A stretch of DNA of 64,000 nucleotides from Deuterostichococcus epilithicus (GCA_033439295.1 JAVTLE010000023.1:4190530-4254529), one strand, 5' to 3'. Counted from the stretch's first letter, positions 1 to 11,657 are shown. The notes: generated by a model not told the origin, from the letters alone. A program made the numbers and translations.

Positions 1-3000
1 GCCGCGGCGCTGCTGCGGCGACACCCACCGCCGCGTGTGGAGGCCTTCGCCGAGGTTTGTCAAGTTCTCCTGAACTGTGCTTGAGCACAGGGCACCGGGC
101 TACATCCATTCCCAGTGCAGATGGAGCCTGCGACGGGCCTTGGACCGCTGTGCTTGTGCATGCATGCCGCCTAACTCGGTCAAGTGCGACTCCCAGGTTG
201 CTGACGAGCACTTCACGGGGTCAGGCGGCGTGTCCAGGAAGCCGGAAGTGCATTCCCACCCTCTGCGGTGGCAGTACCCAGCACTGCGCACGCACGCTGA
301 AGCCTTCGCCCGGATTTTGTGCTTTGCTTGCGCTCGCTGTCAGAGCCCATCCGCAGTAAAACGCCTAGCCAGGGACTAGAGTGGTGCAGTGCTGCGACGA
401 GAGCCCGCTGCAAAGTGCTGCACCTGCCACTGAGCAGCGTGCCATAGATTTGCAGCTCTCGGTGTCGTTTGTCACACCCTCAATCCGAAGGCGGAGAGAC
501 TGACTGCAGGCGGAGAGCCTCCTTCAGTCAGTGGCTTTGCGCTTGACGCCAGTCTCCTGCTGCAGACCCTCAGACCTTGTTTGAACCCAGCAGAATCCTG
601 GTGGAGAACATCCTTCAGTCAGTGGCATGGCGCTAGACGCCAGCCCCCTGCAGAACTCCAGCACAACTTCAGACCCTGCTTGATGTTCGTCAGCCTTTCG
701 TCTGGGGTGATGTTCGTCAGCCGTGTTCTTTAGCCCTGCAGGTGGGGGGCATCCTGCAGGCGGCGCGGCTGACACTCGACGCCGCTCCCCTATTGCGATT
801 ATGCCAAACCTATTTGCACCCCGTGCTTTTCCAATTCACCTTGAACCCTGCAGGTGGAGGGCATCCTGCAGGCGGCCGGGCTGGCGCTCGACGCCAGCTC
901 CAACCGTGCGCTGGCGGCCTCGCTGGCGGCGGTCGCGGCCGCTTCGCCAGAGTCGGCGTCGCTCGTGCGTGCCCTGGCGACGCGTGCCATGTCCGAGGCG
1001 CAGTACTTTTCGACAGGTGACCTGCTGATGCAAAATATGTCGCTGCTCAAAGGCAGGGCTGGCGCCAACCGGCGGTACCTTTGCATGATGTGGGTTTTGA
1101 ATTGTTAGGCCGGGCGTCAACGACCCATTTGCTGTGCACGAGCCGCATCACTCTCCCACATGAGGGACCTGCTAGCTGCTTCCTAGAGCGTTCATAACAG
1201 CGGGCCAGCGGCTGAGCTGCTGCCGTCCATTCCCAGGCCGAGCTGGCGCCGCATCGCACATGCTCAAGCCTGCAATGTCTCCAACCTCCGCTGTGTCGCA
1301 GGTGAGGCGACACGCTTTAGCGACGGCGGCGCCGGCCACTTCGGCCTGGCGCTGACGCACTACACGCACTTCACCAGCCCCATCCGCCGCTACGCCGACC
1401 TGCTGGTGCACCGCCAGCTGCTGGCGGCCGTGGCAGCCGACGGCAACATCGGCCCGGGTGCGCACTGCAGCACATAAGCCTATTTCGTGCTAGGATGGGC
1501 ACATGTGAAACTTCGCAAATGCTCAGCAGCACGTGCAGCCGTCCAGCTCGAGCTGGTGCTGCTCTGCTGCCGGGGGCTAGCGGCTTTGGCAGCCTGCACC
1601 GGACATGGACAACGGTACAGGTGTGCACAGGAGCACAGGGATGAGGTAGGGCTGTTTAATACCATCTTTGTGCCGCCGGAGCACAGGGATGAGGTAGGGC
1701 TGTTTAATACCATCTTTGTGCCGCCGGCCAACCACACCATAGGATGTCCAGTCACAAGTCGGACGTCAAGATCACCAGGACCCAAGTGTCGGAAAATCAA
1801 AACCCGCAGGCCCGCAGCCGCCGGTGCGCAGCGGCGCGCTCGCAGCGGCGGCGGCGCACCTGAACGACGCCACGCGGGCGGCGAAGCGCGCCCAGCGCGA
1901 CTGCTCCGACCTGTACCTGCTCCTGGCGCTGCACAGGCGCGCTTCACACCAACAATAAAAGAGTGTGTCGTCTGGATGTCTGAGTGAAGGTGTTGACAGC
2001 CCAGCGCGACTGCTCCCACGCGGGCCTGCTCCTGGCGCTGCACAGGCGCGCTTGAAACACAATTGTAAGCATGTGTTGTCTTGATGTTGGCACTGCTGAA
2101 TAGAGATATCGCCGCCCGGCGCGGCTGCTCCGACATGTGCCTGCTCCTGGCTCTGCACAGGTACGCTTTACACATGACTTCACATTGTGTTGTCTAGATC
2201 TCTGGAAGATATTGCAGTCCACCGCGGCTGCTCCGACCAATGCCTGCCCCTGACGCTGCACAGGCGCGCGTTCCTCGTTCTGGACTTCTCGTCGGTTGCT
2301 GCAAATGACAGTGAAGCTCGCCGGTTGGGACTCGGTTGGGACTTGGGTGGACACTCTCTCGCTCTTTTCTTGCCGCTGGCGGCGATGTTGCAGACACCGA
2401 ACATGCCGGTCGGACACTGGGATGCCACTGGAAGTTCGTTGAGCTTGTTGCTGTGCAAAGACCCGCACTTAGAGGCTGGGTCGGCAATGCGGAGCGCCCC
2501 GGCCGGCTGCTGGTGTGTTGTGGTCACCAATGGCACTCACTGACATGTTGCATGTGGGTCAATGCTTGCATCTTGTCCTGCAGGAGGCCGCACGTGGAAG
2601 CAGGGGTGGTCTACGCCGTGCGCCCCGACCGACTGCTGGTTTTTGTGCCAGAGTACCACATCCGGGGGACGCTGCGGCTGGCAGATCGAGACGGGGTGCC
2701 GGTGCCGCCGGAGGCAGCGGAAGGGGAAGCGGAGGCAGAGGCGGCGGGACGGGACGCGTTTGCTCTGGCGGCGCGGCGGCGGCTGCGGCTCGAGACGGGT
2801 GAGCTCGCACCTCGCGCTGCAGGATGCACTCGACCATGGGCAGCAGGGGCCGGCAGCGCTTCCAACAGCGGAGGAGGTGGCTGAAGCGAGGCATGCCGGC
2901 CTGGCGCAGGATTGCGAGCACAGACGGTTGCAGATGTGAAGAAAATCAGCTTCAGGCCCTGTCGGACATGCTCAAGGTGGCCAGCAGTGCCAGCTGCACG

Positions 3001-4002
3001 GCTTGGACGTGTCCGAGTGCTCAGCCGATGCCCAACCCTCTGTGGCATCGCAGGCGAGGGCTGGGCGCGGATGAGCGACGGCGACGGCAACACCCTGCTT
3101 GACGTCCGGGCGCCGGCGCGTGTCTGGCTGCGGCTGTCCGCTGACGCTAGCCGCGCGCACGGCCCTGCCCTGAAGCTGCGGCTGCTGTCGAATGCACACC
3201 CTGCGGCGGCGGCGGCTGCGCAGGCTGCCGCCGNCGGGCAGCGGGGGGTGCAGCGGGGCGGCGGAGCGGACGCCGCGGCGGGAGCTGCCGGCCCGGGAGC
3301 CGCGGCGGCGCCTGCAGGCGGCGGCGCGGACGAGGGCGAGGCGTTCCCGTGGCTGGCAGGCGTGACAGGTGGCGACCCGCCGCGCAGTGACGGTCAGCGG
3401 TCGGCGCAGGGCGAGGTCCCGGCGGCAGGCGAACCAAAACCAGGTGGCAGCGCCAGGGGCGGCCCGGCCGGCGNGCCTGCGCGGACACGGTGGCCGCGGC
3501 GGCGGCGGGCCGGCCAGCATCGCGGCGGCGCTGGCGGGGCGCTGCGCACGGCGGCGCGGGCGGGCGGGGCGGCCCGCCAGCCGGCGGCTGCGCCGCTGCT
3601 GCGCGGCGCCCCGCCCTCGCGGCATCAGCACCTGGAGGAGCTCTGGGCGGCCCAGGTGATCCTGGGAAATCTAATGATCTCGGAATCTCACCGTCAGCGC
3701 CATGCTTCTGGTTGCACACACTAACGCAACAGCACCCAGCGCTGCCTCTTGGTGGACCCGGCATGCCCTTGCCTCTGAGCATCTCGGGGAATAAGCCGGG
3801 AGGTGTGGATGCCTGGGGAGCACGCCTGCTGCATCCCTGTGAAACTGCCATTGCGTACTTGCAGGCTGCATGCAGCCGCTGCACAGCCGTCGTCACCCGC
3901 GGCGGTGGGCGCGGTCCCAGGGCTGCGGCGCGGCGGCATGCTCTGGAGGCGGCACGGGAACAGCTGTTGCGGCTGCGCCTACCAGCCGCGAACGGCGCCT
4001 GA
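1..4002 (+). CDS. DIS3: DIS3/RRP44 exosome 3'-5' exoribonuclease, 5' partial
   Basis: Catalytic subunit of the RNA exosome (RNase II family), which degrades and trims nuclear and cytoplasmic RNA from the 3' end. Exons in frame: 1-54, 854-1016, 1302-1457, 1810-1936, 2584-2798, 3054-3655, 3865-4002 (484 residues visible). The first exon encodes LLRRHPPP, the second ends with [16 protein letters not shown], the third carries the RNB motif [19 protein letters not shown]. These match the end of the RNB domain in eukaryotic DIS3. Exons 5-6 ([28 protein letters not shown]) are the S1 domain. A long Ala/Gly-rich low-complexity stretch, containing two N bases, follows and is unlike animal DIS3. The PIN and cold-shock domains lie left of the window. 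Intron 4 needs a GC donor (CAG|GCGCGC). Introns 1 and 4 contain decayed copies of neighbouring exon edges. Confidence 0.93.
491..903 (+). repeat. Acceptor-side exon-edge echo ladder, DIS3 intron 1
   Basis: The real acceptor and exon start at 854 (CAG|GTGGAGGGCATCC, then CTCGACGCCAGC) is preceded by copies starting near 742, 601 and 510. The 742 copy keeps the acceptor and most of the first 50 exon bases. The 601 and 510 copies are more diverged but keep GACGCCAG and CATCC/CTCC. Spacings are about 112, 141 and 91 bp. Confidence 0.85.
1631..1726 (+). repeat. Exact 48-bp tandem duplication in DIS3 intron 3
   Basis: Two identical 48-bp units, 1631-1678 and 1679-1726, directly head to tail. Identity suggests a recent event. 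Confidence 0.95.
1885..2268 (+). repeat. Donor-side exon-edge echo ladder, DIS3 intron 4
   Basis: The last about 50 bases of exon 4 (ending CTGCACAG at 1936) recur three times downstream, ending at 2045, 2160 and 2263. Spacings are 109, 115 and 103 bp. The copy ending at 2160 is followed by GTACGC, a canonical donor, while the real exon is followed by GCGCGC. Confidence 0.9.
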
Positions 4003-4305
4003 TGCGCTGCGACAGCTGTCTCCACCTGAACAGTCGCAGTCGAGCACTGCAGGACATCTCGTCTGTTAGCGGGTTCCCGTACAAAGCGCCTAGAAAGTTC
4101 CTGTCTTTGTCATCCGACCGCAGATCTTCCCGGGTGACACGGCAGGGAAGCAGTTGCCACCCAGCTTCCTCAGACGACAAGTGAAGTTTGAAGTGCGGCT
4201 CCAGACGCAACATATTGACACTTGCACACTCAATTCACACCTACAGCTCAACAAACCAGCAACCTCTTTCGCCTGTCGCTTTATCCACTCACTACCACAA
4301 CAACA

Positions 4306-5265
4306 ATGGCCGGAGACAAGAGCATCGGCCAGCAGGTACGCAGCTGGCGCGTGCGCGCAACCCGCACTTGCCTTATCACGCACATGAACATTCTGCTCGT
4401 GTGCCATGCTATATCTCTGTCGCATGCATTGCAAGCGCTGTATGTGTGTCGCATGCATTGCGAGCGCTCTTGCCTTGCATGTGTCGCCATAGGCTTGTCT
4501 GTGCGACAGCGTGCCTGCTTCTTCACTTCTTGAGGAACATCACACCGATGCCTTTGCAATGGAGGCTGATGCCTGAGTATTACTACATCCGCAGGCCCAG
4601 GACGCGGCCGGTGCTGCTCAGCAAAAGGCCGGCGAGGTGAGCTGCCTTGTTCAGGCGCAGCTTTCCAGCTATGTCTCGCCTGCGGTGAAGCACAGCCATC
4701 ACGCCTTACACAGGCGGCTGCAGATAATGCTGTGCGACTGTATTGCATCGCAGTGCGCACAGCTGCACCACTTCAGACCACATTCATATTATGCTGACAT
4801 TATGTGCGCATGAACTTATTGCGCACCTTCCTTTCCTTAAAGGCGGCGAACTATGTGGGCGAGAAGGCCGGCCAGGCAAAGGATGCCGTCGTTGGCACCG
4901 CTGAGGACGCCAAGCAGGAGGGCAAGAAGCAGACAGGCAACCAGAACGCGGGCGACAAGGCCAAGGACGCGGGTGCGCATTCACTTCACCATGGTGCCAC
5001 GTACCAAGCTAGTGATTCTGCAGCCAGATCATGTGCAGGCTGTGTGAGCAGGACTACACATGCAGTCTACCTCTCAGCATGTATTGAAGCATTTTTTGTA
5101 TGCACCAATCTAGCTCGTGAACCTGAACGTGTTGTGTTTGCCCATTGTGTAGCTGGAACAGTTCAAGACAAAGCCTCGAGCGCCGCTGATACAGTGGGCC
5201 AGAAGGCGAACGAGACGAAGGACGCTGCGGGCAAGAAGGCCGAGGAGACCAAGCAACAGATCTGA
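4306..5265 (+). CDS. hiC6-like LEA protein, 104 residues
   Basis: Small hydrophilic Lys/Ala/Glu/Gln-rich late-embryogenesis-abundant (group 3) protein. Relatives such as Chlorella hiC6 are induced by cold hardening and protect enzymes and membranes during freezing or drying. Exons: 4306-4335, 4595-4636, 4843-4972, 5153-5265. Starts MAGDKSIGQQ, then 11-mer-like segments such as EKAGQAKDAVVGTAEDAK and ends AGKKAEETKQQI. There are no membrane segments or cysteines. The length matches hiC6 (about 100 residues). The first ATG follows a CA-rich leader (ACAACAACA), a good initiation context. A TGTAA polyadenylation motif lies 78 bases after the stop. A second LEA gene of the same family lies at 51.6-53.2 kb. 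Confidence 0.9.
4419..4468 (+). repeat. Short direct repeat in LEA intron 1
   Basis: GTCGCATGCATTGC(A/G)AGCGCT occurs twice, near 4419 and 4448. Confidence 0.8.
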
Positions 5266-6008
5266 GCTTGCTGTCTTTAGCACAGGGATTGGTTGCGTCA
5301 CATTTACGCCTGCAATTGTTAGAAATTGCGAGTGAAAGGAAATGTAAAACTTGGTATTCATCGAGATGAGGAGGTTAGAAGTTGTGGGGTTTAAGTCAAT
5401 AATTCCCAGGCGTGTCCTTTCTGCATGGGCCAGGCTAAATCCACGGCAATTTCTCTGGTAGAAGAGCTGGCTCTGCTGCTGCCGCCAAAGGCCGACTGCC
5501 GGGGACTGGCCATGATAATTGAAGTGCAATACCTTCGCTCACTCCGCCCACTCAAGAAAAGGAACGGCCATTGCCGCGGGGGTAGTGGGAGGAGAGGTAA
5601 TCTGGTGGTGGCGCAGACGAGGGTTTAGGAAAGGAAGCTGAAATTGGAACAGCTGCCAGTTGCCGTTATCAGCAAGTGGCTTCACAAGCTTGACAGCGGC
5701 TGGGTGTAAAACATGTCATGCATACAAATATCAGGTATGCACAGACGCCTGCAGTGAGAAACAAGAAGTTTATTCCTGTTGAAAAACTCCTCATGCAACC
5801 GCGCAGCCTTCTCACTTGCCAGCCCGGAAATGCTCAGCAGCTTTCGGTGGCACGTTCACACAGTTACACAAACATCCTCCTTCATGCCTGCAAAGCTCAA
5901 CCGAATAACAGCTCCGTTTCTGGGTGCTGGCGCCTTTTAGGTCGTTGAGACATGCAACATGCAGCGAAGCCACGTGCCTCCATTCACCCAGTTCTACGAT
6001 GCAGCACT
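5266..6008. other. Convergent 3' flanks, no gene seen
   Basis: Between the stop codons of the LEA gene (+) and the Q/G-rich gene (-). It should hold both 3' UTRs. Lower GC than the coding DNA. No conserved reading frame recognised. Confidence 0.6.
5343..5347 (+). terminator. TGTAA polyadenylation motif of the hiC6-like gene
   Basis: TGTAA is the usual green-algal poly(A) signal; here it is 78 bases after the stop codon. Confidence 0.5.
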
Positions 6009-7472
6009 TCAAAGGGCGCCCCGGAGCTGCGCCTCAGCGAGCTTGCCCAGTACGGAGGGTGGGATGTTGACGCCAGTAACCTTGTGCGCCAGCGACGACA
6101 GCATGTTGGTCTGCTGCGCGTCGCCTGTGTAGTCCTGGCCGGTCTGCAGACATGATCGATCGCAAGCATGTGAGCATCCATGTTTGACACTGAACCATGC
6201 GTGAGGACATGGCGACGAGTCTAGGCAGGAAGCCCTGTGGTGCATTGGTGCGTCACCTGTGTTTCTGATCCCCGCGGCACAAAGGAGCGATCCCAGAAGC
6301 ACAAGGAGAGCAATGCCATATCGGCGCGATGTCAATGTGCAGGGTGCGAAGGCGCTGAGCTTCGTGCCTGCTGCTTGAACGCGCCCATCAGGCTGCTCAT
6401 GGCGCTGTTGGCGTTGCCGCTGCCGCCCAGCCTGCAGAGGCCACGAAACAGCACCTGGGCAGCCGCCTCGGCTTGGGCCCAGCTGAATCGCACATGTGGC
6501 CGCCCTCGCCTTGACATGCAGTGCCCCCGCAGAGCACGTCAATGGACGCCATGCATGCGTTCCGTCTTGCACATGCGGGGCTGCCTGGAACAGAGCTGCC
6601 CAGGCGGGGTCACTCACTGCTGGACGACGTGCGAGGGGTCGTTCTCGTCCACGTTGGGGTTCGCCTTGGCCTTGGAAAAAGCCCCCGCCAGACCCTTCAG
6701 GTCGCTGGCTTGAATGCCGTCCATGAGGTTGATGCCGCTGCCGCCTTTGCCCATGAGCCCCTGCGGCGCACCAGGGACTGCCATCCGTGGTTGCTGATGA
6801 CACCCCTTTTGGTGAGGTGGCTGTGCTCTGAAGAGATGCGTGGACACAGGTGTGCCATGCCTTTGCTTTTGTCGACAGTAGAGGCGGGTCGCAGGCGGGT
6901 CTGGAGAGTGCACAGTGTCGCAGGCAGAACCAGTGGGCTTTGCCGTGCCTTGACATCGTTCATGTCGAAGCCGTCCGAGAAGTTCACACCGCCACTGTGT
7001 CCCGCTGCAAACAAGGTGTGGAGGGGCTTCAGCAGGCTCATTGCATCTTCAAGCCGTACCATGCACGCCACAAACCAGCTGCCACGCACACAGCACACAG
7101 CACACCACGACAACTCTTACAGTGTGGTGCCGGCGTCAAGCAAGCCTGACTTGTGAAGATCAAGACTGAGAGTAAGAGTCAAAAGTGCCCATGATGATGA
7201 TGCTCATTGCATCAGGCTGCACTGTGCCAAAACGGTAGCACAAGCTGTGGACTCACCCTGCTGCTGAGGAAAGCCGCCGCCCTGCTGCTGCGCAAAGCCG
7301 CCGCCCTGCTGCTGTTGACCGGGCTGGTGCTGGCCGCTCTGCTTGTTCATGTACTTCTCGGCCTGGTCCTTGAGGAACTGCACAATGACCAGTAGAACTA
7401 TCAGCAGATCTGGTTGCACCTGATCAGTTCGGCCAAGTATGAGATCACCACAGAAACGGCACTCACGTCCAT
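6009..7472 (-). CDS. Q/G-rich protein of unknown function, 174 residues
   Basis: Exons (high to low): 7467-7472, 7257-7377, 6949-7004, 6618-6760, 6368-6431, 6009-6143. All phases agree. The first exon encodes only Met-Asp before a perfect GTGAGT donor, giving the start MDFLKDQAEKYMNKQ. A Gln/Gly-rich tandem repeat follows (GGGFAQQQ, GGGFPQQQ). Then come short helical segments with repeated Gly-Ile/Val-Asn (GGVNFSDGFDMNDVK, SGINLMDGIQASDLKGL) and a C-terminus HKVTGVNIPPSVLGKLAEAQL. No signal peptide or membrane segment. I do not recognise the family. The overall layout recalls small low-complexity proteins of fungi and algae, but that is only an impression. Introns 3 and 5 need GC donors (AAG|GCACGG, CAG|GCACGA). 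Confidence 0.72.
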
Positions 7473-8169
7473 GTTGGTGCTGGTTTGTTGCCTGCACGAT
7501 GCTTAGTAGAAGGTGAGCCTGCGGTGCAACATGCATCGTCAAGACGGCCGACAAATATCTTGAGGGACGCTGCAGCGGCCCCATGCAGGGGTACGAGCCA
7601 CGTTTGCGGTCGGGCGCACCTGTGATCTTGAAATGCAAAAGAGTTCTAGAGCAAGTGGTGGGCGAAAGTTGCAAATGACCTCCTGGTAGCTTCAAACGCG
7701 GCCTTCTCGCTGACTTCACTGGGTTCACGTGATCGGCACCACAATCAGCGTGATTTGGTCAGCCGAGTCACATTCGCTACGTGTTGACTTGGTCGAATTG
7801 CAGCTGATTGTGCGAGGGCATGCGAGTTCGAGCCGGTTCAGCAACGTCTGCTGTGGACGTCAGGTGATCAAGCCGATCTTGCGGAACAAGTGTACGCCGC
7901 TGCGCGACTTGAAATTCGTCGTCGGACTCTTGTAGGCCCTGAATGCGTGCCGCTGAGCCGCCCACCAGCAGGTTCGACAGGTTGGCGGCTTCCAGAGACA
8001 AGGCGGTGCGCTCCTGCAGGCCGCGTGCTGCGCCACTGCAGAGACTGGTGCAATGCAGTGCGGGTGCGCGGCGTGTGTGTTTTCGATCTAGTTTTCGTCC
8101 GGGACTGGTTGCTTTGTACCCCCTGACTGCTGCGATGGTCGCTGTCGCCGCCACCCACCCTCCGACAGC
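7473..8169. promoter_or_regulatory. Divergent intergenic region, putative shared promoter
   Basis: Separates the start codons of the Q/G-rich gene (-) and the flavin-reductase-like gene (+). It must contain both 5' regions. No clear TATA box or coding exon recognised. Confidence 0.45.
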
Positions 8170-9667
8170 ATGCCCAACGCAGTTGAGCCGACCATGACGG
8201 CTGCCGTGGCTGCAGGCGCCGCTGTTGCCACAGAGCCGCCACCGTACCGGCAGCTCTCCCAGCCGATCTACAGCCTCAGCACCAACCCCGCAGGTGCGAT
8301 TGCCCGTAGCTGGTCCCAGTGACATCATGTGTTGTGGACGCTCCGCAGCCTTCGCTCAAAAGGTAGCGCATGCACCGGATCAACCAGCTGCTCGCTCCCG
8401 TCATGCAGGCCCGGCGGGGCGGGCGACCATGAACATTGTGACCTACGCATCGCCGGTGGCGCTGGCGCCGCCGGTGTACGCTGTTGGCTTGTACAAGGGG
8501 ACCCAGTCGTGGGAGAACTGGCGGGTCAGCGGCAAGGGGCTTCTGCAGGCAGGTGCACACTCCTAGAACACACGGTCAAACGTGTACGGCTCCCGTGCAT
8601 GCGAACGTGGCGCGCTGGCTGTGCATCCGCCCCGCTGCAAGCTGCGCGCTGGTGTATCAGGCCAGACAGGGTGGCAATGACTGTCGTGTGCACCTGATTC
8701 CTGTGCATATGCCTTGGGTTTGGGTGCGAATGGTGCGAGGGTGGCGGTGTGCGCAGGCCTTCACGCTGCCGGCTGAGTGCAGCCCTACCATCAACCTTGT
8801 CGGCTTGGTGTGGCATAGAGAAATCCGGAGCTCCGTGCTCTGCTGCCAAACCTCTGCTGCTCTTCTCGTGCAGGTCCTGCGGCGCAGCTTGCTGAGCTGG
8901 CGACGCTTTTAGGCATTTAAGCTACAAAAAAACGTGCTCTTGCTGTGAAACTTTGAAAACTCCGCTGTCGCCTGCCGTGACGATTCTGCGGCGGCAGCAC
9001 GCTGAGGCGGTAATCCTACTGGGGCACTACGCTGCTGAGCTCTGCTCTCCTGTGCAACCCATGAAACATCTGCTTCCTCGTGCAGATCCTGCGGCAGCAG
9101 CACGCTGAGCTAGTCTCGCTGCTGGGCAAGACCAGCGCTCAAGACGTGGACAAGCTCGGCCGGCTGGCGGCGGTGGGCTTTGCCACTGTCGACTGCTTTG
9201 GTTACCAAAGCCTGGCAGGTGAGCAGCTGCAAACATCGAAACCCTGCCAGATTGCTGGCTCATCAAATTGTTGAAGCTGTGGGGTGGCCCGATCGGCGTC
9301 GCAGCACACAGCTCAGTACGAGAGCTGCATGGTGTGCGCCAATGTCAACGACTGTCGTCTGCTGACACAAGGCACCATCCTTGTGCAGACTGCGCGGGCG
9401 TGATGGAGCTGCAGCAGTTGGGCGACCTCGTTGATGCCGGTGTGGCAACGTTGCTGCAGCGATGTGTCGATCAAGGGGCTCACCAAGCAAGCTTCAATGC
9501 TTGCAAAGCAAATTTGGTTCTCAGCATGCCGCCCCGCATGACGGCGGCTGTCTGTCTGCACAGGGGATCATGAGGTGGCGCTGTGCAGTGTGGGGCGGAT
9601 GCAGAACGTGGATGCAGAGGGAGAGGTGCTGTACACAGACTTTCTGCGATCCGGCGGCTACATCTGA
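8170..9667 (+). CDS. Flavin-reductase-like (FMN-binding split-barrel) protein, 183 residues
   Basis: Exons: 8170-8293, 8409-8548, 9086-9218, 9389-9439, 9564-9667. All phases agree. Order of motifs: YSLSTNPAG, GRATMNIVTYASPVALAPP (the FMN-pocket segment of flavin-reductase-like domains), YAVGLYKGTQSWENW, GKGLLQILRQQHAELVSLLGK, DCAGVMELQQLGDLVDAGDHEVALC (the GDHEVALC strand is diagnostic). Such proteins bind FMN as small dimers and transfer hydride from NAD(P)H or act in redox stress; the substrate here is unknown. The N-terminus is Ala/Thr-rich and could be an organelle transit peptide, unproven. Intron 2 must use a GC donor (CAG|GCAGGT) to reach phase 0. It contains two decayed copies of exon 3's start. 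Confidence 0.85.
8845..9115 (+). repeat. Acceptor-side exon-edge echo ladder, flavin-reductase-like gene
   Basis: The exon start at 9086 (CGTGCAG|ATCCTGCGGCAG and the preceding polypyrimidine stretch) has earlier copies with boundaries near 8873 and 8980. Spacings are about 107 and 105 bp. The 8873 copy retains an intact CAG acceptor; the 8980 copy has lost it (CGTGACG). Confidence 0.88.
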
Positions 9668-10413
9668 CTGTCACAACACTGGTCACGACGTCGCTGTGCC
9701 GCTCTGGGAGTTGCAGTGCATACTAGAGGCTACTCTGGATCTTGAGACTGAAGGCAGCATTGCGGCGCTGTCTAGCAAGCACCGATGGATGAGGTTCTTG
9801 TGGTTGAGCCAGCACCCCACCGCTCAGTGAATACACTGGCAGCAGTGATGCCCATCCAGGTACTTAGCTCTATGACGGACGAATCCAGCACACCTTCATC
9901 TTCAACTTTGTCACATCGTGCATCTATTTTCATTTCGCAGCTGGAACTTCGGAGCATTTCTCGGCGATCCGAAGCAGATGGCGACGTTCTAGTGCGCCAG
10001 ACCAGCACAGATACGCACCGGCGGTGCCCAGCAACCATCCACGCATGGACACTTCACTTTTGGCCACCTGTGCAGATCCAGCAAATTGCATTGGCAAACT
10101 CTCTTATACTGCTTCTCGGATCCAAGGTCATAGAAGCCATGACTGCGTGACCACTTGCTGATGTTGCTCACCATTATTCGCTCTGTCGTCCAGAAAGGGA
10201 GAAGTTTGAGCCGCAAGCTGGCTGGTACTGGCCTGCGCGTGAGAATGCGGCAGGTTGTCAGCCACCACACACCACACCTAAACAACTGGCAATCGACTTG
10301 CAGCTGCTGGCAGCTGAATTCTGCGAAGTCCTGCATGCTTCTCCCATTGCTGGCAAGGCGGCATGCCGCCAGCGGCTGACCACGCCGTGGCGCCACTCAT
10401 GCATGCACCCACC
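9668..10413. other. Convergent 3' flanks, no gene seen
   Basis: Between the stops of the flavin-reductase-like gene (+) and the LRR gene (-). Short open frames here show no family resemblance. Expected content is two 3' UTRs. Confidence 0.55.
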
Positions 10414-11657
10414 TCAGAAGTGCAGCCAGTGCAGCAGCGGCGCCGCGGCCGGCTCCCGCGTCATCCTCTGCCGCACCTCCCGATCCACATGCAGCTCCCG
10501 CAGGTGCGGCATCGCCGCCAGCGCCGCAAACGGCAGCGCCAGCTCGGGGCTGTTGCCAGTCAGCTTCAGCACCTGCGTGCTGTGGACATCCCGCCCTCAG
10601 GCCTGCCGATTGAGTAGCCGCAGACTCCTACGGCAAACAGCCGGAAACGCCAGCCCAAGCAGAGTGACGATGTGCAAGAGGGCTGCTCCATTCTCAGCAA
10701 ACAGCACGCCTGCCATCATCAGTTGGCCTCCACAGGTGTCGTCGAAGCAATGTGGACAGGTGAGGCGCATGCCCGAAGGTCGTCCAGGCCGGCGACTTCG
10801 GGCGGCAGGCTCGCTAGCTGGTTGTCCGACAGGTCGAGGCGGCGCAGCGAGCGCAGCGTCCAGGTGCTGGGCGGCAGCTCCGACAACCGGTTGCCACTCA
10901 GCACTAGCTCGTTAACGGCGTCCAGCTGCTCGAAGATCCTGCAGCCATTCAGAGACCAGCCGTATGGAAGAAGACGGCGTATGTGTTGTGCAGTGGGCAC
11001 GTCCCCTTGCCAGCGAGCAACTGCATTGGGTGTCCTCGAGCGGACGTGTGCCACCACGTGGCACAGTGACCCCCAGCCAGTCCGGGAGCAAGGCATGGCC
11101 AAGCGACACTCGCCTGCTGATGCGGCAGATGCAGGGCTCGCCGACCTTGTCGCACAGCAGGTTCATGCACTGCAGCTGTGGCGAGGCAGCCAGGTCCAGG
11201 CGCCACACGCTGCGCGGGCTGCGCGCCGCCTCGTGCAGGCTGGTGAACAGCCCTGGCTCGTGTTCCGCCGGCAGCGCCTGCGCTGCGCTGGAGGAGGAGG
11301 TCCTGGCGCATGTGGTGGGTGCAGCAGCGGCGACTGCGGCTGCGGCAGTGGCCCTGAGAGCCTTCCAGGCGGCAGGTGCCCCGAGGAGAGTGCCTGCAAT
11401 GCTGAACGGAGGGGTTGATGCGTGTCGAGGCATAAGGACGCTAAGTTGTGCTCACGAACGCAGCGTGCCAAGACAGAGCCGAGCTGCGAGGAGGTGAAGC
11501 GAGCTGTAGCAGTCAAGTCTGCCGTACCTTGGCAGCCGAGTAAGGCGAGCATGCGGCAGGTAAGCCTAGCTCTGGCGCTGGCTTCGCTGACTGCTGATGT
11601 GTTATAGACTTGCACGGGCAGCTTCGCAGCAAGACGGCTGCGTCGAGATTCCTCCAT
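10414..11657 (-). CDS. Leucine-rich-repeat protein, 250 residues
   Basis: Exons (high to low): 11394-11657, 11114-11277, 10773-10938, 10414-10572. The C-terminal half has LRRs of the LxxLxLxxNxL type: VNELVLSGNRLSELPP, LRRLDLSDNQLASLPPEVAG, LRVLKLTGN, then LPFAALAAMPHLRELHVD. The LRR register runs unbroken across the last intron, supporting that junction. The N-terminal half (MEESRRSRLAAKLPVQ..., CVREHNLASLCLD) is not recognised and its start is uncertain; an in-frame ATG at 11746 in another frame was not used. Probably a protein-interaction scaffold. All three introns need GC donors (CAG|GCACTC, CAG|GCGAGT, CGG|GCATGC). Confidence 0.7.
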
